This document shows positions 33,116-46,041 of a stretch of DNA of 64,000 nt, in pieces (the first letter of the stretch is position 1; the number at the start of each line of letters is the position of its first letter). The notes under the pieces were generated by a model. It saw only the letters and a list, made by a program, of their open reading frames with translations. It searched no databases and was not told the origin of the DNA. The DNA comes from Cocos nucifera (taxonomy: Eukaryota; Streptophyta; Magnoliopsida; Arecales; Arecaceae): NCBI GenBank assembly GCA_006176705.1, contig QRFJ01002306.1:62001-126000 (forward strand), given 5' to 3'. The position numbers were made by a program, and so were the translations under genes.

Positions 33116-34552
33116 TTGGGTGTAAATGGATCTTCAAGAGAAAGATTGGTGCAGATGGGAAATGTGGAGACATTCAAGGCTAGACTAGTGGCAAAAGGTT
33201 ATAGTCAACGTGAAGGCATTGACTATCAGGATACCTTTTCCCCAGTGGCTATGCTAAAATCCATCCGCACATTGCTTGCTGTTGCAGCCTATTTCGATTA
33301 TGAAATATGGCAAATGGACGTGAAAACGGCATTCTTAAATGGATATCTTGAGGAAGATATCTATATGGAACAGCCGCTAGGTTTCACATCCAGTGATACT
33401 GATCACAAGGTTTGCAAGCTGCAAAGGTCCATATATGGACTTAAGCAAGCATCTCGGAGCTGGAACACTCGTTTCAATGATGTGATCAAAAAGTTTGGTT
33501 TCATCAAAAATGAAGAGGAACCATGTGTTTTCAAAAAGGTCAGTGGGAGCGCTGTTGTCTTCCTCGTATTGTACGTGGATGACATCCTCCTTATTGGGAA
33601 TGATATTCCCATGTTGACAATCAGTCAAATATGGTTGTCCAAGGAATTCTCCATGAAAGACCTAGGTGAAGCATCCTTTATTCTAGGAATTAAGGTCTAT
33701 AGGGATAGACCGAATAGGATGCTAGGACTTTCACAGAAGATGTACATAGAGGAAGTACTAAAGAGGTTTAGTATGGAAAACTCTAAGAGGGGATTAATAC
33801 CCTTCAGACATGGTATTCATCTTTCCAAGAAGATGTGCCCTAGCACACCTGAGGAAATAGAACGCATGAGCAAGATCCCTTATGCTTCTGCAATAGGGAG
33901 CCTCATGTATGCCATGCTATGTACACGACCTGATATAGCCCATGCTGTGAGTGTCACAAGCAGATATCAGTCAAATCCAGGTGAAGAACACTGGACTTCT
34001 GTGAAATGTATCCTTAAGTACTTGAGAAGAACTAAGGATATGATGTTGGTCTTTGGTAATGGAGAACTCCAAGTCCAGGGATACACAGACTCGGATTTCA
34101 TGTCCGATATAGATGATCGAAAGTCGACATCTGGGAGTCTGTTTGTGTGCAATGGTGGTGCTGTCAGCTGGAAGAGTTCCAAGCAAACTGTGATAGCAGA
34201 TTCCACCATGGAAGCAGAATATATCGCTGCATCAGAGGCTGCAAAGGAAGCATTCTGGTACAAGAAGTTTGCTGCAGAAATTGGAGTAATGCCATCAGAT
34301 GCCATTCCTCTATACTGCGACAACAATGGCGCCATAGCCCTTGCTAAGGAGCCGAGGTCTCACCAGAAATCCAAGCACATTGAGCGGCGATACCACCTCA
34401 TCCGCGATTACCTCGAGAAGGGTTACGTCGAGGTCAAGAGAGTCAACTCCACAGATAATGTGGCAGACCCACTTACAAAGCCGTTGGGCCAGCAGAAGAT
34501 CGAAGCCCACCTTGAGAAGATGGGACTTAGACTTGTAGCCAATTGGCTTTAG
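33116..34552 (+). pseudogene. copia-1 reverse transcriptase and RNase H (domain frame intact)
   Basis: 478 codons; the first ~15 residues are out-of-frame reading caused by the upstream shift, and real homology starts at NVETFKARLVAKGYS. RT: QMDVKTAFLNG (catalytic Asp68) and YVDD at 153-156. RNase H: YTDSD (Asp325), MEAEY (Glu366) and CDNNG (Asp402), then the SKHIERRYHLIRD block and ADPLTK. The C-terminal end is complete and stops 15 bp before the 3' LTR. The catalytic residues of both enzymes are present, but the frame has no intact upstream polyprotein. Confidence 0.95.
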
Positions 34553-34556
34553 GACA

Positions 34557-34567
34557 AGTGGGAAGAT
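34557..34567 (+). promoter_or_regulatory. Polypurine tract of copia-1
   Basis: AGTGGGAAGAT sits between the pol stop and the 3' LTR. It would prime plus-strand DNA synthesis. Confidence 0.8.
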
Positions 34568-36872
34568 TGTTAGATATATGTGCCCTAGAAGCCAGAATTG
34601 GCTGACACTTGTAATACACTTCTAGGGGCAAAATTATAATTTTGACTATAATTAATAAAATGGGTTATTTTCTATCACATATGTGTATTTAGTGTCTGTG
34701 ATACATCCTTTGAGTTAATGGTAATGATAATTCATATTTTCAAGAGTTGAAAATTTAAGACATGAATAATCATTATTAACTCATAAAATGCTTCCGACCA
34801 TAGGATCATCACGAGGATGGTGATTGATCCGGAAGGTTGGTGTACAATCGCTTCTCTTTAGTAGATGAGTCTTGAGTCTATGGTGTGGAGACACCGGAGC
34901 GAGAGTACAGGTACTCGTTAGAGAACGAGGGCACTGAGCGTGACCACCTCGAGTAGTCATTAGGAAGTCTACCTTCTCATCAATGACTGACTCGATGCTG
35001 CAGTAGTGTGTGTCTGGTTCTTTGACCTGAGGTGCATCGGCAGTTCACCTTGAGGGTGTTATAGTTTGACTACACCATTAACTCGGTCTCCTAGCCATAT
35101 GGAACCCTGAGGTGTATGTTGGCTATAGCATGTTCATTGTAGGAACTGGATTGCATCAAGATGGAATCTATCTACCTCGGTGGTAGAGGAGCAGCCCTAT
35201 GATGATCATGAGAATCAAGTCCAGAAGCCCATGGCCATGGCAGAGTGAAATAATAGAAAGAGTTTCTATTTAGATTTTCACATTGGACTTGAATCGAATG
35301 ATTACATCATATGACAGAGACTAGGGTTTGACGAGTTCACCTTAACCCTAATCTGATCGGGGCTCAAGATAGAAGAACTTAATCACACAGGTAGCTGCAC
35401 CAAGAGGTTCGCATTCAGCTCTGATGGGTTGCCACCATATACTGCTAGGTGTCACTGGTGGATTTTGGGAGCAATTAGAATGATTTAGATGATCGATCAT
35501 TCTAGCTGTTCGAATCAGAAGAGTTCTGATCCATCGAAAGGAGTTTCGATGATGTCGATGATAGAGATCATGACATATCCCATTACCATACAGAACTGAA
35601 CCTAACTGGGTCACACAAACAAGGGTTTGAATCTGGTGATCATCAATTGAACTGAATCCAGTTCAATTGATCTGAATGAGATTCAATTAGGTTCAAGGAA
35701 ATCGTGCTAGCACTCGATTGAACCTAACGTTCTTCTTTTGCTATCATAAATAAGTTGTCCTGTCTGAGCCAAAGGAGTTTGTGCTCAAACAGAGGCCTTC
35801 ATATGGTCTGACTGGAGGTTGTCCAAGGTCAGAAAAGGTTGTCTTATTTGTAAGACATTACCTGCCATTTTTGGTCACCTGCCATTTCTTGTTCCTTTGA
35901 CTTTGGTCAAAAGTCTGACCTTTGACTGGTCAAACGTTGACCATTGACCCTTTGACTTTTGACCACATGTCATGCACCTATTGGAGAGCTGGTGGGGGCT
36001 TGTCCCCCTGCCAGAACCTGGCAAGGAGATGGGCGCACGCCAAGGGAGGCGTGAGCCCAGTAAGAGGCGACATGGAGTCCTTGTGGGACAAGGACTCCAT
36101 CTCCCTTTAGGATTCCAATGAGAGTTCTTCTAAGAATCCAGTTTGACTGGTCCAAGGCACTCTCCAAGTAGGAATCCAGGGGACTCTAATCCCACCAATC
36201 AGATTTAGATCTGATTTCACAAAGGGTTGTGATTGGTTGGGAGGAAGATGACTTGGATCACGCTTAGTCTATATAAGAGACCCAGCGCCCAAGTGAAAAA
36301 ATAATCAAGAATAATCAAAAGAAGTAATCAAGAAGCAATCTTCCCACGCCCCAAGGCTGCCTCTCTCCCCTTTCTCCACGCCATACTCTCATCTCCCCTT
36401 GCTCTCCACGTCCAAAAGTGTTTTGGATTTGGATTGGTGCGATTTAGATCAAGAAAAGGAGATCAAAAGCAAGAAGGCTGCGCTGCTGCGAAGAACGACT
36501 GCAGATCTTCAAAAGGAGTTTTGAAGATCCTCCAGATCAGATCCAGATCTGATTTTTGGAGGCGTGATAGAGAAGAAGAGGATCTCCAGATCCAGCCCGA
36601 GTGGATACCGGTAGAGGCCAGGCGCTTGCGTGGCTTGATCCAGAACCTTCCGCTGCAAACAGGATCATCAACAGGGTAATAGGATTACCCTATTCAGGTA
36701 AATTGAATGTGATTTAATTTATCCTTTTCATTTAATTTTTATTAAAATAAATAAGAATCAGATCTGAAGCATCCCTGATCTGATACAGATCTAAGAGAAA
36801 AATTTTGAAATATATCTCTTGATCTGATCAGATCTGAACGAACCTGGTCAGGGAAATCAGGATTTCCCTTCA
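34568..36872 (+). repeat. 3' LTR of copia-1 (2305 bp)
   Basis: Same ends as the 5' LTR, then GGCAC and the interrupted G LTR. TATA box at 36269-36277. Confidence 0.95.
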
Positions 36873-36877
36873 GGCAC

Positions 36878-37849
36878 ATCACCATGGCATCACCTAGCTT
36901 TGATACCATCTTGTCTTAGTATCACTAAGCTCCGATACTATGTTGCAGAAAACCCCTGATCTTTAGCACGGATATGAAGAGACCTTCGTTCTTTAAGGCA
37001 GCATACCATAGATCATCATCTAGACCTATGCTGGGGTGCCTCCCTCCTTGGGCTTGAGGGAGGCACCCCCTCTCTCTAAAGCTTCTTCAAGAACCTAGGG
37101 CAGTACACTAGAGAGAAGAGAGAAGAGAGATTGAAGGAGAAAAGATCTATATTCACTTCTTCAATGAAAATCTTAATACAACCTATGTATTTATGCATAG
37201 CCGTCAGGCCCGACTAAAAACTTTTCTGGCTATTCTAATATATGAAAGTACTCACTGAGCCCATGTACACCCATGTCTCTCATGCTCTCATCCTCTGAAT
37301 CTAAACCCGACCCATACATGATTTATCTCTTTTAAGATCTCTTAAACCAGGCCTTAAGACCCCTAGGATAAGTCTCTATCCTAGCCCCAAATAGACCCTC
37401 GCATAGCTCTGCCCGTGCACTGAGCTAGCTCAGTCTCAACACTGAGCTGGCTAACCTGAGACTGGGTTGGCTTAGTTTCAAACTGAGCCAATCCAATTGC
37501 ATGCCATGCCTGTAGTCCCAAATGTGCCTTTTTTATTTGGCCTATCCTCTGAGACTTAGTCGACCCAATTTCTGACTGGCTAACCTGCAGAAATTCTTCT
37601 TCTTTGTAGTCTTCATACCCTGACTTTGATTTCTTACCCCACCTTATGTCCCAGGTCTCTGAAGCACCAACCAAGCCCCTTAAGATCCTCAACACCTGGA
37701 CCTCAAGCCTGTAGAGAGCTAAACACTTCCTTAATCCTAGGACAACTCCTATCATAATCCTAGGACCACACCTATCTTAGTATCCTGGAGTCAATATCCT
37801 GACTCTTCTCGTGGCTTCCTAAGGCTTGGAAGCACCACCAATTATAATA
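36878..37849 (-). repeat. 3' LTR of G, main part
   Basis: It continues the nine bases at 26400-26408. Aligns with 46945-47911. A perfect 14-bp stem (37033-37046 with 37056-37069, 9-nt loop) lies near the start. The outer end is ATTATAATA (AATCCTAACA in H), followed by a purine tract on the minus strand. Confidence 0.82.
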
Positions 37850-38860
37850 ATCTCCATCTTGGTGCTCCAAGCCTCGGCAAATCCTTGACAATGCCCTCCT
37901 GCATGATCCTACTATCGCTGTGCACCTTGATAGCCTCTTGTGCAAATATCACCTCTACCAATCCTCTTCAGCTGCTATGCATCCTTCAGACCTTTTGAAT
38001 GACCACGTCCACCGTTGAATACCTTGGCTTGCTTCTTCACACCATCATGGAATTGTAGGATCCCTTTTGCTTAGTAGTTGCATCACTTTTTTTGGACTTT
38101 TCTAGAGAATCCACAACATCCCTGTACCAACACATGCTGTACCACCTAACACAATCTCTTCAAAACTATGCCTCTCCACCTACACATACCTCTCCACCTG
38201 AAACTGTGCATCACCGGCACTAGTGCTAGGATATTGGTCCTTCTACACCCCTCCGCTCTAAACTCTTATCAAATTTACTCTCCACTTATGAAGCCATCTT
38301 TGCTTGGTGCTCTAACTAAAATCAAAGTCCTCCTGATATCATAGAAGCTGACTCTATACCCAAGTCACTCGAGGCCAACTACTCAATGCTGCACTATTGA
38401 GCCTGTTGCTGCACCTCAAACACTGTCACTGTCCCTTCAAATCCTCTGCACTTCATAGCCCTCTTCGAAGTTATTTTAGATACCTCCGCAACCCGTGGGC
38501 ACCTCCAAAACCTACAAGAGCTCATCCAACTCTTCTGAATCTAGAAAGTAAACCCTAGAGAATTCTACCATAGCCTTTTCCTCTTCTATCCCTACACCAA
38601 CCATCACTTCAGTTGCGCTCGGAGGAACTAAAGTTCAACCCCTATCCTGAGCTTAGATCCATCTATCTCATCCCGAGGCTCCTGAGACTCTCCGACTCTT
38701 CTTGAGACCTACTCTCGATCTCTTTGAGATGCCTCCTAACAATCTCTTCTGAGATACCTCCCTCGACTGCTACACCATTGAGCCTCTCTCAGCCCCCTAC
38801 CTTTAGGATAGCACTACTGCAACACTCCAGTGGTCCTTGCCTCATCTCGACACTGCCTCC
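37850..38860 (-). other. G internal region, left part (non-coding)
   Basis: Homologous to H 24275-25460 and G-prime from 17128. Contains part of the ~300-bp repeats (38752). No frame is conserved across copies. It ends at CCTCC, the copia-2 target duplication. Confidence 0.72.
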
Positions 38861-41140
38861 TAAAGGGAAATTCTGATTTTTTGGATTAGGTTCGTTCAGA
38901 TCTGATCAGATCAAGAGATATATAAAATTTTTTTTCTCTTTGATCTGTATTAGATCTGAGATATTTTAGATCTGATTCTTATTATTTTAATAAATAAAAT
39001 AAATAAAGATAAATTAAATCAAATTTAATTTACCTGATTTGGATAATCCTATTATCCTATTGATGATCCTGTATGTAGCGGAAGGTTCTGGATCTAGCCA
39101 TGCAAGCGCCTGGCCTCTACCGATATCCACTCGGGCTGGCTCTGGAGATCCTCTTCTTCTCTATCACACCTCCAAAAATCAGATCTGGATCTGATCCAAA
39201 GGATCTTCAAAACTCCTTTTGAAGATCAGCAGTCGTCCTTTTGCAGCAGTACAGCCTTCTTACTTTTGATCGTCTTTCTTTGATCTGGATCGCACCAACC
39301 AAGGTCCAAAACTCTTTTGGATGTGGAGAGGAGAAGGAGAAGAAGCTTTGGCATGGAGGAGGAGGGGAGAGGCAGCCTTGGGGTGTGGGGTGCTCAATTC
39401 TCAATTGAATCACAAATTGAGTTGGGCGCAGGGTCCTTTTTATAGACTAAGCGTGATCCAACTCCTCTTCCTCCCAACCAATCACAACCCTTTGTGAAAT
39501 CAGACCTAAATCTGATTGGTGGGAATAGAGACCCCGGATTCCTTCTTAGAGGATGCCTAAAACCAGTCAAACTGGATTCCTAGAAGAACTCTAATTGGAA
39601 TCCAAAAGGGAGGGGGAGTCCATGTCCAATAAGGACTCCTAAGCGCCTCCAACTTGGGCACACACCTAGGGTGGCGTGCGCCCTTCTCCTTGCTAGGTTC
39701 TAGCAGGGGGACAGGCCTCCACCAGCTCTCCAATAGGTGCATGACATGTGGTCAAAAGTCAAAGTGTAAATGGTCAATGTTTGACCAGTTAAAGGTAAAC
39801 TTTTGACCAAAGTCAAAGAACAAGAAATGGCAGGTGACCAAAAATGGTAGGTAATATCCTACAAAATAAGACAACCGATTCTGACTTGAACTACCTCCAG
39901 TCAGACCATATGAAGGCCTTTGATTGAGCACAAACTTCTTTGGCTCAGACAGGACAACTTATTTAAGATAGCAAAAAAAGAACGTTAGGTTCAATTGAGT
40001 GCTAGCACAATTTCCTTGAACCTAATTGAATCTCATTCAGATCAATTGAACTAGATCAGTTCAATTGATGATCACCAGATTCAAATCCTTGTTTATGTGA
40101 CCCAGTTAGGTTCAGTTCTATATGGTAATGGGATATGTCATGATCTCTATCATCGACATCATCGAAACTCCTTTCGATGGATCAGAACTCTTCTGATTCG
40201 AACAGCTAGAATGATCGATCATCTAAATCATTCTAATTGCTCTCCAAAATCTACCAGTGACACCTAGCAGTATATGGTGGCAACCCATCAGAGCTGAATG
40301 TGAACCTCTTGGTGCAGCTATCTATGTGATTAAGTTCTTCTATCTTGAGCCTCGATCAGATTAGGGTTAAGGTAAACTCGTCAAACCCTAGTCTCTGTCA
40401 TATGATGTAATCATTCGATTCAAGTCCAATATAAAAATCTAAATAGAAACTCTTTCTATTATATCACTCTACCATGGCCATGGATTTTTGGACTTGAATC
40501 TCATGATCATCATAGGGCTGCTCCTCTACCACCGAGGTAGATAGATTCCATCTTGATGCCATCCAGTTCCTACAATGAACATGTCATAGCCAACATACAC
40601 CTCAGGGTTCCATATGGCTAGGAGACCGAGTAATGGTGTAGTCAAACTATAACACCCTCAAGGTGAACTGTCGATGCACCTCAGGTCAAAGAATCAGACA
40701 CACTACTGCAGCATCGAGTCAGTCATTGACGAGAAGGTAGACTCCCTAATGATTACTCGAGGTGGTCACGCTCAGTGCCCTCGTTCTCTAACGAGTACCT
40801 GTACTCTCGCTCCGGTGTCTCCACACCGTAGACTCAAGACTCATCTACTAAAGAGAAGCGATTGTACACCAACCTTCCAGATCAATCACCATCCTCGTGA
40901 TGATCCTATGGTCAGGAGCAATTTATGAGTTAATAATGATTATTCATGTCTTAAATTTTCAACTCTTGAAAATATGAATTATCATTGCCATTAACTCAAA
41001 GGATGTATCACAGACACTAAATACACATATGTGATAGAAAATAACCCATTTATTAATTTTAGTCAAAATTACAATTTTGCCCCTAGAAGTGTATTATAAG
41101 TGTCAGCCAATTCTGGCTTCTAGGGCACATATATCTAACA
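38861..41140 (-). repeat. 3' LTR of copia-2
   Basis: On the minus strand it runs from TGTTAGATATATG (41140) to CCCTTTA, where the last bases have mutated from CCCTTCA. TATA box on the minus strand at 39437-39447. Confidence 0.93.
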
Positions 41141-42900
41141 ATCTCTCACTTATTCTAAAGCCAATTGGCTACAAGTCTAAGTCCCATCTTCTCAAGGTGG
41201 GCTTCGATCCTCTGTTGGCCCAATGGCTTAGTAAGTGGGTCTGCCACATTATCTGCGGAGTCGACTCTCTTGACCTCGACGCAACCCTTCTTGAGGTAAT
41301 CATGGATGGGATGGTATCACCGTTTGCTTGGAACTCTTCCAGCTGACAGCACCACCATTGCACACAAATAGTTTGCCAGATGTCGACTTTCGATCATCTA
41401 TATCAGACATAAAATTTGAGTCTGTGTATCCCTATACTTGGAGTTCTCCGTTACCAAAGATCAGTGTTATATCCTTAGTTCTTCTCAAGTACTTAAGGAT
41501 TCATTTCACAGAAGTCCAGTGTTCTTCATCTGGATTTGACTGATATTTGCTTGTGACACTCACAGCATGGGCTATATCAGGTCGTGTACATAGCATGGCA
41601 TACATGAGGCTCCCTATTGCAGAAGCATAAGGGATCTTGCTCATGCGTTCTATTTTCTCAGGTGTGCTAGGGCACATCTTCTTGGAAAGATGAATACCAT
41701 GTCTGAAGGGTATTAATCCCCTCTTAGAGTTTTCCATACTAAACCTCTTTAGTACTTCCTCTATGTACATCTTCTATGAAAGTCCTAGCATCCTATTTGG
41801 TCTATCCCTATAGACCTTAATTTCTAGAATAAAGGATGCTTCACCTATTCTTTCATGGAGAATTCCTTGGACAACCACATCTTGACTGATGTCAACATGG
41901 GAATATCATTCCCAATAAGGAGGATGTCATCCACGTACAATACGAGGAAGACAATAGTGCTCCCACTGACCCTTTTGAAAACACATGGTTCCTCTTCATT
42001 TTTTATGAAACCAAACATTTTGATCACATCATTGAAATGAGTGTTTCAGCTTCGAGATGCTTGCTTAAGTCCATATATGGACCTTTGCAGCTTGCAAATC
42101 TTGTGATCAGTATCACTGGATGTGAAACCTAGTGGCTGTTCCATATAGATATCTTCCTCAAGATATCCATTTAGGAATGCCATTTTCACGTCCATTTGCC
42201 ATATTTCATAATCGAAATAGGCTGCAACAGCAAGCAATGTGTGGATGGATTTTAGCATAGCTACTAGAGAAAAGGTATCCTGATAGTCAATGCCTTCGCA
42301 TTGACTATAACCTTTTGCCACTAGTCTAGCCTTGAATGTCTCCACATTCCCATCTGCACCAATCTTTCTCTTGAAGATCCATTTACATCCAATAGGTACT
42401 ATACCTTCTGGTGGATCTACCAAGGTCCAGACTTGGTTTGAGTGCATCGAGTCAATTTCTGACTGCATTGCCTCTAGCCACTTCTCGAAGTCGATATCTG
42501 ATATCGCCTCGTTGTAGGTTTTGGGATCATCACCATGAGCACCATTACCTACAAGGAACATTTCCTCTACATCCTCTGAAACAATACCTAAGTATCTTTC
42601 AGGGGGATGGGAAACTCTTTTCGATCTACAAGGTGGAGGAGGTAGTGTTCTTATTGGCTCAACCTGATTTGGTTCCACTTGGTCCTTAGTCCGTTCTACT
42701 TGTGAGACTTTCTCATCAAACTTGATCTATTTTCCAATGCCACTATCTTAAATAAACTATTTTTCAAGAAAGATGGCATGTCGACTCACAATCACATTGT
42801 GGTCTTCTGGAATGTAGAAATAGTATCCTAATGACTCTTTAGGATATCCTATGAATCGAGCTCTGAAGGACCTAAACTCTAACTTGTCCGCTTGTTGTCT
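41141..42900 (-). pseudogene. copia-2 integrase end, RT and RNase H, broken
   Basis: Minus strand. 42678-42046 (210 codons) covers the linker (PPPPCRSKRVSHPPERYLG), GCKWIFKRKIGADG, and RT to QMDVKMAFLNG (Thr changed to Met after the catalytic Asp) and SIYGLKQASRS. 42027-41845 holds YVDDILLIGND. 41770-41501 holds the following block to TSVK. RNase H continues to about 41340, where the 197-bp deletion removes the middle and shifts the frame. No single frame spans the domain. Confidence 0.92.
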
Positions 42901-43740
42901 GAAATTATGAATATATCTTAGATCTGAAATTCTTAATTTTAGACCTAATTAATATTTCATAAACTTAATTCTTAATTAAGTAGGGTTCATAAACAAAATA
43001 TGCACAATAAATCCTAAGGTTTCAGGATCTAGGGTTTTGCAGAAAGTAAGTTTTAGGTTTCTGATTAAGGACGAACACACAGCACCCCTACACATTATAA
43101 GAACACCCCATTGAATAGGAAGAGAGGGCCTTCAAACCCTTCTTTGTTCTTATGATCGGATAGCCAAGAGGAACGCCTTAATCAGGAACATTCAATACTA
43201 CAAAATAGTATCAGATCTATATCATATATCTCATATACAAAGTAGATCTAATCATGGCATATTTTGCATACATCTCATGTATCGAATCATGCATGTTTTT
43301 AGATCTAAATTATCTCATAATAATCTAAAAATTAGATTTAAATTGATCTTATCAAAATAAACCCTAATCTAGACAACTATGTAGAACTATTCTACAACTA
43401 GTCTAGACATGCATCAATCACATCTCATATGATGTTTTAAAATTAAATAATTTTATTTGCTATTTTTTAGATGTTATTATAACCATTATAATATCAAAAA
43501 ATAGTAAATAAATGGATCTAAAATATGAATTAATCAAATTAAATTGAAAACATGCAAGACTATTCTATAGAACTATTCTATTCTAGAACTAGTCATGCAT
43601 ATCTTCTAATCTTAGATCCTAATCATTTAATTTTAATTTTTTCTGATTTCAGATCTGATCACATCTCATGTGACATCTGAAATTAATTATTTTCTAATTA
43701 AAATAAATTTAAAATCAGATCTAAATATTTTTAGAACCAT
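42901..43740 (-). other. copia-2 leader, outer part deleted
   Basis: Aligns in reverse with copia-1 28724-29583. The part of the leader nearer gag is lost in the same deletion that removed gag. No frame. Confidence 0.8.
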
Positions 43741-43753
43741 GGCTCTGATACCA
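43741..43753 (-). promoter_or_regulatory. Primer-binding site of copia-2
   Basis: The plus strand reads GGCTCTGATACCA, the reverse of TGGTATCAGAGCC, two bases from the LTR. It complements initiator-Met tRNA and is intact. Confidence 0.9.
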
Positions 43754-43755
43754 GT

Positions 43756-46036
43756 TGAAGGAAAATCCTGATTTTTCGGACCAGGTTCGTTCAGATCTGA
43801 TCAGATCAAGAGATATATAAAAAAAATTTTCTCTTTGATCTGTATCAAATCTGAGATTTTTTAGATCTAATTCTTATTATTTTAAAAAATAAAATAAATA
43901 AATATAAATTAAATCAAATTTAATTTACCTGATTTGGGTAATCCTATTACCCTATTGATGATCCTGTATGCAGCGGAAGGTTCTGGATCTAGCCACGCAA
44001 GCACCTGGCCTCTACCAGTATCCACTCGGGCTGGATCTAGAGATCCTCTTCTTCTCTATCACACCTCCAAAAATCAGATCTGGATCTGATCTGGAGGATC
44101 TTCAAAACTCCTTTTGAAGATCAGCAGTCGTCCTTTTGCAGCAGTGCAGCCTTCTTACTTTTGATCGCCTTTCTTTGATCTGGATCGCACCAACCAAGGT
44201 CCAAAACTCTTTTGGACGTGGAGAGGAGAAGGAGAAGATGCTTTGGCATGGAGGAAGAGGGGAGAGGCAGCCTTGGGGCGTGGGGTTTTCAATTCTCAAT
44301 TGAATCACAAACTGAGTTGGGCGCAGGGTCCTTTTTATAGACTAAGCGTGATCCAACTCCTCTTCCTCCCAACCAATCACAACCCTTTGCGAAATCAGAT
44401 CTAAATCTGATTGGTGGGAATAGAGACCCCTGGATTCCTCCTTAGAGGATGCCTAAGACCAGTCAAACTGGATTCTTAGAAGAACTCTAATTGGAATCCA
44501 AAAGGGAGGTGGAGTCCTTGTCCAACAAGGACTCCTAGGCGCCTCCACCTTGGGCACACGCCTAGGGTGGCGTGCACCCTTCTCCTTGCCAGGTTCTGGT
44601 AGGGGGATAGGCCCCCACCAGCTCTCCAATAGGTGCATGACATGTGGTCAAAAGTCAAAGTGTCAATGGTCAACATTTGACCAGTCAAAGGTAGACTTTT
44701 GACCAAAGTCAAAGAACAAGAAATGGCAGGTGACCAAAAATGGCAGGTAATGTCTTACAAAATAAGACAACCTATTCTGACTTGGACTACCTCCAGTCAG
44801 ACCATATGAAGGCCTTTGATTGAGCACAAACTCCTTTGGCTCAGATAGGACCAACTTATTTATGATAGCAAAAGAAGAACATTAGGTTCAATAGAGTGCT
44901 AGCACGATTTCCTTGAACCTAATTGAATCTCATTCAGATCAATTGAACTAGATCAGTTCAATTGATGATCACCAGATTCAAACCCTTGTTTGTGTGACCT
45001 AGTTAGGTTCAGTTCTATATGGTAATGGGATATGTCATGATCTCTATCATCGACATCATCGAAACTCCTTTCGATGGATCAGAACTCTTCTGATTCGAAC
45101 AGCTAGAATGATTGATCATCTAAATCATTCTAATTGCTCCCAAAATCCATCAGTGACATCTAGCAGTATATGGTGGCAACCCATCGAAGCTGAATGTGAA
45201 CCTCTTGGTGCAGCTATCTGTGTGATTAAGTTCTTCTATCTTGAGCCCCGATCAGATTAGGGTTAAGGTAAACTCGTCAAACCCTAGTCTCTATCATATG
45301 ATGTAATCATTCAATTCAAGTCCAATGTGAAAATCTAAATAGAAACTCTTTCTATTATTTCACTCTACCATTGCCATGGATTTCTGGACTTGACTCTCAA
45401 GATCATCATAGGGCTGCTCCTCTACCATCGAGGTAGATAGATTCCATCTTGATGCCATCCAGTTCCTACAATGAATATGTCATCGCCAACATACACCTCA
45501 GGGTTCCATATGGCTAGGAGACCGAGTAATGATGTAGTCAAACTATAACACCCTTAAGGTGAACTGTCGATGTACCTCAGGTCAAAGAACCAGACACACT
45601 ACTGCAGCATCGAGTCAGTCATTGACGAGAAGGTAGACTCCCTAATGATTACTCGAGGTGGTCACGCTCAGTGCCCTCATTCTCTAACGAGTATCTGTAC
45701 TCTAGCTCCGGTGTCTCCACACCGTAGACTCAAGACTCATCTACTAAAGAGATGCGATTGTACACCAACCTTCTGGATTAATCACCATCCTCGTGATGAT
45801 CCAATGGTCAGGAGCAATTTATGAGTTAATAATGATTATTCATTTCTTAAATTTTCAACTATTGAAAATATGAATTATCATTGCCATTAACTCAAAGGAT
45901 GTATCACAGACACTAAATACACATATGTGATAGAAAATAACCCATTTATTAATTTTAGTCAAAATTACAATTTTGCCCCTAGAAGTGTATTACAAGTGTC
46001 AGCCAATTCTGGCTTCTAGGGCACATATATCTAACA
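43756..46036 (-). repeat. 5' LTR of copia-2
   Basis: Minus strand TGTTAGATATATG at 46036 to CCTTCA at 43756. TATA box (CTATAAAAAGG, minus) at 44331-44341, so the promoter seems present. A plus-strand antisense frame at 45570-45824 matches those in the other copies. Confidence 0.93.
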
Positions 46037-46041
46037 CCTCC

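Larger units (their letters stand above)
26409..36872 (+). mobile_element. copia-1: complete BARE/Angela-like Ty1-copia element, coding-dead
   Basis: 10,464 bp with 2300-bp and 2305-bp LTRs, each from TGTTAGATATATG to TCCCTTCA. The 5-bp target duplication GGCAC (26404-26408 and 36873-36877) is perfect. It has a PBS for initiator-Met tRNA, a 1.9-kb leader, gag, protease, integrase, RT, RNase H and a purine tract, in copia order. The RT to RNase H frame is intact for 464 codons, but gag, the gag-protease junction, the integrase end and the integrase-RT linker hold frameshifts or stops. It is the most complete element in the window. Confidence 0.96.
38861..46036 (-). mobile_element. copia-2: gag-less BARE-like copia element
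   Basis: 7176 bp, minus strand, LTRs 38861-41140 (2280 bp) and 43756-46036 (2281 bp), with the perfect target duplication CCTCC (38856-38860 and 46037-46041). Internal DNA is only 2.6 kb. At 42900 the integrase-end sequence is joined to leader sequence, removing what corresponds to copia-1 29585-32608: gag, protease and the integrase core. It also has the 197-bp RNase H deletion seen in copia-0. It could only have moved, if at all after the deletions, with proteins from other elements. Confidence 0.94.
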
